Below the pieces are notes generated by a model. It worked only from the letters and a program-made list of their open reading frames with translations, had not been told where the DNA came from and ran no database searches. A stretch of DNA of 64,000 nucleotides from Hormiphora californensis (taxonomy: Eukaryota; Ctenophora; Tentaculata; Cydippida; Pleurobrachiidae): NCBI GenBank assembly GCA_020137815.1, contig CM035358.1, positions 5,297,488 to 5,361,487 on the forward strand. Reading direction: 5' to 3'. Shown in pieces: positions 31,555 through 64,000 of the stretch. Numbering within the stretch: position 1 is the first letter of the stretch; the number at the start of each line of letters is the position of its first letter. The translations under genes and the position numbers were made by a program.

Positions 31555-32867
31555 AATGGGATGCCATTCAGTTAGAGTTTCCCCTTGCTAACAATTCGTA
31601 GTTTTAGAGCGTGGACGGGTTAGGGCTATCCGTTAGGGTCTGGTTAGGGTTTGGTTTGGGGTTATCGGTTAGGGCTATCGATTCTCTATCAGTTACCGTT
31701 TAGTTCACTCAAATTTGCCATGTGGTTGCGTGGCTATAGCCGTTTGAAAAAAGTCGGTCTAAGTGACAGATGCGATCCGAGAAGACAGAATAGGGAAGGT
31801 GATCCAGAGGAAGGAAGAGGAGGTGATGCGAACTGAAGAGAATTTAGGAAGGTTTGGGAGATCTAGGTTTGATGGAGATGCCAGCAGATGGTGAGTCCAT
31901 TGAAGGTCGACAGTAGGAACTTAATTATCTGTTCGGTTGATTGCCGGTTGAAGAGTGTGAACAGCCGCTTGTTCTAGTAGGTTTAGACTGAGGCAGGAAG
32001 AAGAAGAGGAGAGGATAGATGTAAAATTCCAGTCCATAGTGTTCAGTCTTTAGCCCAGTTCGGAGAGGTTAATCTTTTTGTAAGACGAGCTGTCTCGTCT
32101 CCTTTTCTGTGCAACTGTACCTCAAATGTTACACCACATAACCACTCTATAAATCAATTTCAATATTAGCTTTGTATGGATATGTTAATTGGAACGATAA
32201 TGAAGGCAAGTATTCTGGAAAGACGTTGTGCTGTTCGAAAACCTCATACCATATTGCAGTAAGTACTTTTTAAGTGTGATTATTTTTCAGTTTCAACTGT
32301 ACTGAACCGCAGTTTCAACAGTTTTTTAAATGGTAATGTTTAGCTGTTGTAGTATCCAGTATCACAATTACAAGCAACCGATTATTATTTCATCCCGGCC
32401 TGCTTGTTGATTATTAGAATCCAAGAAAGCACCACTTGATCGTGTATACAAGTACTACTGCAAGTCAGCAAGTGTAGTATAGTATTTTGCATGTGATATT
32501 TATCGTGTTTTCAGCGTGTAAATCTTCACTCATCAATCGTCCAAGTTTTCCGTTGTGTACCACAAGTCTTTAAAGAATATGATATATTGCTTATGAACCA
32601 CCCATGAACCTCTTTTTGTTTTATTTGTAGTTTGATTTCTCGATCGATCGGGCAGTCCCATTTCATCCCCTAGTGACGTACTGCACCTCACGCAAACAAA
32701 TTTCTCTTTGCATTCCCCGACGGTATATTTCCATAGGGAATGGAATTTTATGTTAAGCAAACAATGACTGCATATACTCTCCTCATATTAGGAATTGAAT
32801 ACTTACCTTTCCTTTTGCCGCCCTTGGTCTTGCTAATCCAAGAGTATCCACCTTCCCTGCTGTGGAG
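31555..32867. other. No gene recognised
   Basis: 31618-31675 is a degenerate TTAGGG-rich patch. The rest is AT-rich with no supported exon. A purine-rich segment at 31780-32020 is open in one frame but resembles nothing I know. Confidence 0.5.
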
Positions 32868-32976
32868 CAGGAACCGACCGAACCAAGTAAACATCCAATC
32901 AGAGCTCGTTATTTAGGTCACGTGACTGGTTATCAGCCAATCAGGGACCAGTATTTCCTGATTCGGTCGGTTCCTG
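32868..32976 (-). mobile_element. hAT-like MITE, copy 2 (best preserved)
   Basis: 109 bp with termini CAGGAACCGACCGAA and its complement, flanked by an 8-bp duplication CTGTGGAG (32860-32867 and 32977-32984). This defines the family limits. The core includes inverted CCAAT boxes and TCACGTGA. Confidence 0.93.
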
Positions 32977-32984
32977 CTGTGGAG

Positions 32985-35882
32985 ACTGGACGTGAAGGTC
33001 GTTTGCAGAATTCTTTCCTTACTTTATTGTAGTAGTTTCACCACCCATTGCGACCTTTCTAGCACCACTATTTTTGGTGATCATGGCTCAATCAAGCATG
33101 TGTACTATTATATCTTTGTGTGTCATCTTACATTTTTGTGTGTCATGTCGAAAAGATGTTTGTGCTAATACATCTAGCTAGATGCATCTAAACCATTGTT
33201 GTGCTTTCCCCACTGCTTCATATCACAAGTGAATGTTGCATTTATTAGGGCGACGAGAAATCAGAAAATAGCTGATCGGTAGGTGTGAGTAGACGGTTGG
33301 GTGGGACTGCAAGGAGATCCAGTAGAGAAAGAGAGAGAGCGAAAAAGAGTAGGAGTAAGAATAAGAGTAAGAGAGAGTAAGAAAGAGAGGGATGCAACCG
33401 ATGAAGAGAAAGAGAGAGAACGTGATGGAGAAACAGATCAATCGTTATATCAACACCAACAGACGCTGTTGCATCTCCTGTTAGCAGTGTGTTTTCTTAT
33501 CCACTGCTAGCTTCCTCCTCCAGAACACTCCTACAGCTGCTGCTGCTATTGCCACCCTTTCAGCTTTCTCTCTCTCTCTCCCCCTCTTTCGCTCCCTCGC
33601 TCTTTCTCCATCTCTTCCCCACTCTTACTCACATCGTCACACGTTTACCCAACACTTGTTAGTTCTGATCAATCTCTCTCGAATATAATGCTGGGTAAAG
33701 CATTTCTCACCGCTGCTACCCGAAGTCCTGTTATGCGTGTCAATATGAATTAGGAATCTTATCCTCGCCCCAAGATACTAAGATATCTTAATTTCTTCAG
33801 CGCAGGGGGCGTCACCGGCTCCCTGTACAGCATTACCGTTAGTCTATACTTCTCTCTGATCAATCGATCTTCTATGTCTTCTTAACCTGAGCTGGCTATA
33901 GGTAATAGTTATACTCAAGTTCGTTTTATTTTCTCACTCTTTCATTTCGTCTTTACATTTCTCTTTTTTTTCTCTCTCTTTCCTTTCTCTCTCTTTTTTC
34001 TCTCGTTTACTATCCCGGTCCTACACCAAGGCTTAGGCTCCTTTTCGACTTAATAACTCGATTTTCCCGAGGCTTACATTACTGAGAATCTTCTAACTTA
34101 TGTACCTGATACCTCATGGATTAAATATTAACCCTCAATTATTCTTCACTGCGATCTCTGGAATTCTAACGTTACCATGACAACAGTGTTTACACAAGCA
34201 AATTGGTCATACTGCTGCAGCAGTTATAGTTTCATCTCCTGCAGGCGTCACTTTGTCCTGGCCTCTTTGCCAGATTGGATGGAGAGTAGGGAATGGAAGG
34301 AGAGTAGGGGAGAAGAGTTTGTAACGTTGTATCCATTTTGACATGCTTGTTAAGGACCAGCGCCCATATCTCTTTTGTGTGTCCAGTCTGTGTGTCCATA
34401 ACACGTTGCTCTGATCTCTTTCTGTCACCTGCATTGGTCCCACCATGATTTGAGTTTCGCTTTTTTGCCACCAAAGTTTTCCTCTAACTGTAATCTGTTC
34501 CAGTCGCTATAACTTCCATTTGGTTGTTTGTATCTTCCCTTTTTGCATAGGAATTGAGGAGCCGCGAGTCTGTCTAATGTCTGCTGCTACATTCCCCCCG
34601 CCTATCATATCTAAATTTTAATTCGTGTTCACTCGTTTGTTCAAAGGTTTTCTTGCTAGAGATTGCATTTGCTTGCTATAATAATTCTTTGGACTGCTCC
34701 TTTTCCTCTAGTACCAGGGTCGCAATTTGCCTCACTGCACTTCTCCTCTCTTTCTTAGTTCCTACCGGTGTTAGACAATTTGTCACAACTCACTTCCAAA
34801 AATCACCTCACCCGGCTCCGTAGAACTATGAAGATTGCAGTGAACTACCAGCTCAAATCCTTTGCTAGTTCGATGGAAATACAAGGACAAAGGGTATACC
34901 GTGAAATAAATAAAGGAGCTATTTTCTGCCCTATTTAATTCTTCCAAAGATCTAACCTTATTCCGATCAATTGATGTCCCCGATATATCAACCCTATCAC
35001 ATTGTCGACTCTATCACATACAATATCAACCCTATCACAATGAGTCGAATTTACACCCCTTACCATTGAAGCGTGTTACTCCAAGTTTTCTACTGATTAC
35101 TGATTTAGTAAGGTGACATGAGCTATTGTGATGTTCACTAACTCTCCCGGCTGGCCCACTGGACAACAAAAATTCCAGGTTTTGAGTCAAAGTAAACAAC
35201 ATTTACTACGGAAATACACATCTCACAGAGGTGCCGGACTCGAGTCCTATTATGTTGCATGTTTCCAATCTGTCTGCAGCCTACGTTGATGGCCCCTTTC
35301 CAAAGCTGGCCTTGCCTTGTCCGACCATCTCTCACCATGCCCAACAATAACAACAAATGTGAAGTTTTAGTAAAGGGTTAGAACATATATCTGGGCCCTT
35401 TTGAGTCACTTGAAGTGTCTAATAGTGAAGAAAAATTTCAAAAAAATTCAACCCTTTTCGAATCTGGCTGCTTCACTCACGACCATCACTAATCAGTGCC
35501 GACCATAAATCGCATCGAATCTTTAGTCACGACAGCCTTGGGCAAGTCGCGCCCCCTGTTCGTGAACCCGTAGGGCGATCCCCTCACGCAGCCAAGCGAC
35601 AGTCGACAGTCTTTAGGGTCCTCCAACCCGGAGAAGAAATCTGGCTGCTTTAACATCTTCCCAGGTCATCCTCCAGTCGCAGCAGTCACAAACAAACAAC
35701 ATCTTGGGATGTAAACACACGAGTTGGGATTATATTTCGTTTTGCGTGTAGTCGCATTCACATGACTTTGATTGTGTTCGTTCATTGAACTTTACATTTA
35801 GCTGCATACAGTTGAGAAAGTAGCCAAAAGTCAGTTGAAAACTTTAAAAGAATGCTTCAAGACACGTGTCTATTACGCATAA
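32985..35882. other. Gene-poor region with low-complexity DNA
   Basis: (GA/TA)-rich 33320-33425, TC-rich 33560-33620 and 33960-34010. No exon is supported. A short direct repeat ('aatctggctgctt') occurs at about 35460 and 35637. Confidence 0.5.
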
Positions 35883-35960
35883 TGTGGACATGACATGGAT
35901 AAAACTGCTGCACATCTGCTCTGTCATTGTAGGGATTTAATTGCTTACCGATTGGCCCAT
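35883..35960 (+). pseudogene. Possible remnant of a LINE C-terminal zinc knuckle
   Basis: One frame reads CGHDMDKTAAHLLCHCRD, which recalls the C..(C/H)...H...C knuckle after the reverse transcriptase domain of many LINE ORF2 proteins. No reverse transcriptase is found around it. Short and weak. Confidence 0.25.
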
Positions 35961-36120
35961 AATATGCATACCCCGTCTACTACTACTACTAAGTATAACC
36001 TGTCTAGACTGCACTTGATCATAACGGAAAAATGCTTCCATGATCACGTGATATTGTATGATCGATACAACTGTGGGTCTCCAAAGTCCGAAATATTTTT
36101 GGTTAGGTCATACATTTGAT

Positions 36121-37663
36121 TGGTTTGATACCCTTGGAAAATGAAACCGCTGCTCAGTGAGAAGGGGTTCCAACTAACTACTTCTCACGTGCATTATAGT
36201 CACCAGCTACCGCGCCTGTCTGTATCCCCCTACTCTTTGAACTAGCTCCGAACTGTCTACCTTACCGCATATCATGCTCCCCTATAGGTCTCCAGCTCAG
36301 AGAGGAAAGAATTAATGATGATCCACTTTTTTCAACGTAAACACTAAATTTGTGACGTAAGCAAATTCCGATGATATCATGGATCACGTGTGAATACTTC
36401 TTGAAAAGCCTGTTCTAAATGATATTGATCTCCATGATATAGCTCAGACTCAGAGGTGCACGGTAGATGCAGGCGTTTGACGTTTTTGAACTGACGTTTA
36501 GGTTCAAATTTAGAAAGCTGTTACTATACTTGCGTCATAGGGCCATCAGCTTGCGTCAAGTATCCGTTGAGATATAACGTCAGTACGTGTTCGGTATATA
36601 TCTGGGCTTGTTGTTTGGAGATCACTAGGTAAACAAGGGGTGTACGTGGGGACTGGGGATCAGCTTGGTGATATAGATAGAATAGTATAGATAGATGAGG
36701 ACGCAGGTCCTATTACAACGCGTTGGGAGGTATCACATTTGTGACGTTAATGACTGGTGTAAGGTTGGAAAATATACTTATTCCTAGATCATTTTTGCTG
36801 TGTTAGTTTAGGGAGTCGATCCTCATGGAGAACTCTACAGATAAATTAGGTTTCTCCGGAGTAGATTACAAAACAAAACACCGTGTTTTGCATTTATAGA
36901 TCATTGTACCAAAGGTACTTGGATGGTTCAAACTGATTTTGCTGATCTACCCATTCTTGTTCTATTTTTTAGTTCAGCTTGGAGGTAGTTGAGTCGCATG
37001 ACACTGCATGTGTCATGAACAATTCAAGCTGAAATTTTCTTAGTTTATCAGGCCCAATACCGCCTATGGATACGGCCATACTCGGTTGAATGCACCCGAT
37101 CTCGTCCAATCTTGCTTATAATGTTTCTGGACCACTGAACTAACTTACAGCTAAAAAATGAACCAGCCATAGTCCAGCCTAGAGATAAAAGTGAACCAAA
37201 TACCAAAAGATCTGCACAACCGTAAACTTTTTTGGAGTTAGGTGCGAAGTTCTTACTTTATCTGATCTTGCCTTGAATAAAACAAACCTAATCATAGCTA
37301 TAGAAATTCCTCCATGGCCCATGCTAAACCTCATTTTCACCCCGATACAATGCCGTCTTTTCTGATCCTCCCCCCTTGTCTATTTATGAAACTCTCTCAA
37401 TTGCTGTTTTTCCTAATCCCATTCCTATTCCCACACCCCCTTGCTTGGCTCGGTGTTTTTTTTTCGCGTTTCCCTCTCTACAGGCTAAACAAACAAATCG
37501 TGCAATGGAATTACTCCTTTCCCTTTTATTTAGGGAGGGGAACAGGACAAGGGAGAGAAGGGGAGAGAAGAGGGTGGGCAGTAGCTATCAGATCATTCCC
37601 TACTGCAGCTTTCCCCTCCTCCCCCGCACAATGAGCCTTCCAGCTATCACTTTATGTATCCCA
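36121..37663. other. No gene recognised
   Basis: Unique-looking AT-rich sequence without supported exons. Open stretches at 37314-37660 are C/T-rich and look like noise. Confidence 0.45.
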
Positions 37664-37672
37664 TCTCTCTCT

Positions 37673-37756
<84 letters not shown>

Positions 37757-37975
37757 TGGTTGATCTTGATATTTCTCTCGTATTGTGGGAACCTTTCATT
37801 TGCAAGCATTCTGTATCTAATGCACAGTAGCCCAGACACATATGATGGGTGTTTGTGAGTGTGGGGGGCTTGGAAAGCAGATCGGAAAGAGGGAGACAGA
37901 GAGAGAAGGGAGAGAAAAGGGAGATGGAGAGAGGGGAGAGAGGGAGACAGAGAGAGACAGAGAGAGAGAGGCGGC
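37664..37975. repeat. (TC)n run followed by a GA-rich block
   Basis: 37664-37752 is nearly pure TC; 37880-37975 is GA-rich. The two could pair as an imperfect hairpin around 37815. Long 'RERERE' and 'SLSLSL' reading frames arise from it and are not genes. Confidence 0.9.
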
Positions 37976-39864
37976 TTTAGAGAGCTTTCTGGAACATGGT
38001 CGATGGAAATGCGTGTCTGCAATGACTTCCCACTTCTATTTGAGTGGGCCTCTTCTCATGATGATGATGATGATGGACTTGACTTTCATGCATCGGGCTA
38101 TCAGTTGTTCTCTTTCTAGCTCTCTCCGTTGCTTGAAATATTAATGGTTGTTAAATGATCGATGCTCTTTTGAATAACAGCTTAAATCTCGATGATCAAT
38201 TGTCGTTCTCTCTCTCAGATCGATGATCAATTATATTGTATGAGTTGTTCTCCAATTCCCTATTTCACTGATATTTTATCACGCTCTGAATAACGACTAA
38301 ACCACACGTTGCATCGGTTAAAACAAACAAGGGGGAGAGTCCTCCAATTAGGCTAATTGGACAAATAGGGAGAGAGAGGGAGAGAGAGATAGGGAGAGAG
38401 AGAAAGAGAGAGCTTGCAATCTAAATACCTGTTCACAAAATAAACAATTAGTGCTTACTTAACGGTCAACGAGTTCAATTCGGGGCTCTCTCTCCCTATT
38501 CTTGTTTTCACATTCGGCTTTCGTTCCACTGCTTGAACAAACACCCTGGATGTCTCCACCCCTTACTCAACAAAGTTTTAGTTTGCTATTCTACTGTACC
38601 TCTACCTACCTCCATCGCAAGTTGTTTTATTCAAACCCGGAGGGTCGAATAAGGCAACATCCAGGCCAAGCACAACCTGGACTCGAGACTTGGAGTTAAC
38701 CACCCCAACTTGTGCAGTTTGCTATCCCCCTGTTCCTGGATTTGAATTGGTCTTTCAGATCTTCATTTGCTATGTTTCTTCACACTGCAAAACCTCCGAC
38801 TTGATACTGCATTCATTGTTTATCTTTACCGCGTGGCCCACGGCCTTTGATCTCTATTCTCCAATTTGTCCAGAGCTGCTGCAGGCCCATTTATCCTCCA
38901 GAAAGACGCGAAAATATCAGCTACGTAGCTACAATACTTTGTAACAGGCCATTGTATACCACTTTTTTTATGTATGTATTGCTTTCTTTTTACGAATTAA
39001 TGATAACTCGGAGATGATCTCTCAATATAATGTCAGAAGACTAGATTATTCAGATTATAATATAACTGATATCGTGATATATGCCGGCGCGTTTTATTAT
39101 ATCCCATGCGTTATCCCACTGCACTGGCAAGTGCCCCCGTTGTCTCAATTGAATATTACATAAGTCACGCGAACACATGCAAAGAACTGTTGTTGCTACT
39201 CAATACCCAAGATTGTTACATATTCCACCTTGTGACATACCCAGACTGTCACTGGACGGCGGATTTTCCCAATATGTTTATCAAAGCTTAGGTCATCAGG
39301 ATACCCATTGGCTAGTTTTCGTCTTTCGATCGGTTTTTGAAAACCTCAAACCTGTTATTATAGTAGCACATCCTTTTCTAACGCAACGAAGTTCCTGTTA
39401 CTGTATATCATCATGATATATGGTTTCTTCCTTTTGTTTATTTGCCTAACTATTATCCCAATAACCAAGGAAAACACGAGAAAATAGGACTATTGTCCCG
39501 CCTGGCGCCCATCATCTCCAATGCCCCAATGACCCCTTGTCATGCATGTTTTCCAGCAACCCTCTATTATAACATATCCCTAACAACGAACGGCCACCAC
39601 TTCAACGTCCAATTCCAAATTATAATAGCGATATAATGGCCTATTACTTCCCATCTCTATTATGGCCTACTTTCCCGCCCTCCATCCATCCCTGTTATCC
39701 GGCCTATTCCCGCACTATATGATAGCCCTGGCCCATTTCCCTATAAATCCCCGCCCTCCCAGCTCCACTAGCGTCCCCGGTGGCGGGATAAGAGGGCATC
39801 TCGTGTCATGCACGTCACCTCCTTTATTCTATTGCACGTCACCTGCTTGCATAGCAGCTCCCTC

Positions 39865-39922
<58 letters not shown>

Positions 39923-40054
39923 TCTGTCTCTCTATCTCCCTCCAGGATTGCACTGTATTCCATCTTATTTATATTCCGTTCTTATTACTCCAATTTCCAC
40001 TTTCTAGCTACTGCAGAGTTTGTATTGCGACACAAATAACGAATAAGGAGATAT
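37976..40054. other. Upstream region of the Ig gene
   Basis: Low-complexity patches: GATGAT near 38058-38077, GA-rich 38369-38410 and TC 39860-39917. No exon is supported before the ATG at 40055. Confidence 0.45.
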
Positions 40055-62679
<22,625 letters not shown>

Positions 62680-64000
62680 GTAAGTCTTTGCTAAGTATTA
62701 TACCTTGTTTCCCATTTCTTCAACACAAATCTTTCATCGAAACAATTCAAACTCTTTCAAGACTTCATGATATGACAGTGCCCCACCCAAATAGTCTGTT
62801 GATATGACTATTTTGGGTGGGCAATTGTGTGTACTTCATGTATATCATCCACACAAATAAATTGGCTGAGAAACTTGCCCCGGATGCATGGCTGAACCCA
62901 TTGAATCGCTGAAATATATTGAATTTTATTACAATAAATTGGCTGAGAAAGTTTTTTGTTTACAATTTCCATAAAAACCACAAAACCGCTAATGCATGGC
63001 TGAAACCATCAAATCGCTGAAATATGTTTAATTTTATTTCAATAAATTGGCTGAGAAAATTGTTTTTACAAAATCTATAAAAACCATTTGACCGCTGATG
63101 CATGGCTGAACCCATTTAACTCGCTGAAATTCTGTTTATTGTTCCACTTGTTTTGTTGCAAAAGAGGAACATATTTCCCAAAACCGAAACTAATACTGGA
63201 CGCTAGTCTTTGTGCCCCATTCCGGCCGGGCACAAAGCTGCAATCTACAAAGCATTCGGGAATCGGGGGGAAAAGCCCTAAACCTCGGCTGAGAAACCTG
63301 CATGGCTGTTGTACTATCGCGCACTAATATACTGTGTAAACTATATTACTCTGCTGTTTTTTTTTTGTTCAACTCCCAGGGCTGTTTTGTGTTGCATGCC
63401 ATATAATGATACACCTGCTGATACTCCATTGAACTGAATTAGCCTCCATGGTTATCCCTCCTTTTGTCTGCCTCAGATCACTACCTTCTTTGAAAAGTGT
63501 GATGCCAATCGAGAGATGATTTAATTGAAATCTTTCCGCTGTAGCTGCTGATAAACCCCCCATTCAAACTGCTAACTTATATTGATATTATATACCCCCG
63601 CTGACATGGCTGATAGATGTTCGACACGTGTTCCCATCCGCTCACAAAGCTTTGCAACCTTAAGTAACGCAGCACCCAACTCTCAAAATGTAAGGTAAAC
63701 TAGTAAACAACTACAGTCCTGTCGACAACTACACTTCAAATCTCAGAATTTCAAATTTTCGGTTCAAATGTGTAGACTACTAAAATTGAAACTGCTGGGG
63801 AGGGTTGGCACTTCTCATAACCCACCTGGGCAGCCACCAGAGGTCCAAAACCACTCAAAAAGGTCAAAAAATCAATTTTCGATTTGAGGAAAACGACCGG
63901 CATCACGAGATTCCTCGTCAAATTCTAAGCATCCTCGTATAATTCTAGCTCACCAATTCAAACCAGTTCGGAGAAATGAGCGATGAAAGAAGCAAAAAGT
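62680..64000. repeat. Intron or 3' region with hairpin and tandem units of about 115 bp
   Basis: Hairpin GCCCCACCCAAATAGTC / GACTATTTTGGGTGGGC at 62780-62822. Then three diverged units beginning 'aaattggctgagaaa' and containing 'gcatggctgaaccca' (about 62860-63130), with a final echo at 63288. No exon is seen to the right edge. Confidence 0.7.

Noticed and set aside
34207-34474. Overlapping minus-strand frames of about 80 codons
   Set aside because: No motifs, no neighbouring exons in phase and no compositional bias; treated as chance.
37600-38119. RERERE and SLSLSL reading frames
   Set aside because: Translation of TC/GA microsatellites; the same applies at 7828-8115, 8916-8986, 9218-9408 and 39662-40101.

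Overview
This is eukaryotic genomic DNA, almost certainly from an invertebrate animal. It has spliced genes with GT-AG introns (often with a CTAAC-type branch site), TTAGGG-type telomere-like tracts, long (TC)n microsatellites and many palindromic transposons. The gene content is metazoan: a synaptojanin C-terminal half with a proline-rich tail, an SLC17-type transporter, the cilium assembly factor DNAAF1, F-type-lectin-like secreted proteins, and a very large secreted or surface protein with about two dozen Ig-like domains. The sequence alone does not let me name the species.

Layout. 0.8-2.0 kb (+): a phospholipid-phosphatase-like membrane protein with degenerate catalytic motifs. 3.1-7.3 kb (+): three tandem single-exon lectin-like paralogues, the third broken; insertions are dated by comparing the copies. 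8.5-13.2 kb (+): synaptojanin C-terminal half (8 exons). 14.4-16.0 kb (-): an unidentified multi-exon gene. 16.6-18.2 kb (+): SLC17-like transporter. 18.3-22.6 kb (-): a nine-exon polytopic membrane protein. 22.9-25.8 kb (-): DNAAF1. 26-32 kb: transposon-rich, with an intact non-LTR ORF1-like reading frame and a nest of giant palindromes. 32-40 kb: gene-poor, microsatellites, MITEs and LINE debris. 40.1 kb to the right edge (+): one large gene with signal peptide, N-terminal region, furin-like sites, a GCC2/GCC3-like Cys-rich module, a Sushi-like module and a long train of Ig-like domains. Its exon phases can be followed from 40055 to 62679, but several frameshifts interrupt it.

The most unusual signal is that many intron ends here carry tandem copies of their own splice site. 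Eight or more 3' splice junctions and one 5' splice junction are duplicated between 2 and about 22 times, usually as a complete module (branch-site-like motif, pyrimidine tract, AG, first exon bases). In most arrays only the copy next to the exon gives an open reading frame. In two cases the duplication is in frame and could add 8 or 12 residues.

A second theme is long foldback elements, nearly palindromic over 0.3-2 kb. They sit inside DNAAF1, the nine-exon gene and the Ig gene, and in the 26-31.6 kb region, where an outer palindrome encloses two complete palindromes. Telomere-like repeats recur beside or inside palindromes. All gene models were built by hand from reading frames and splice phases; no search was run.
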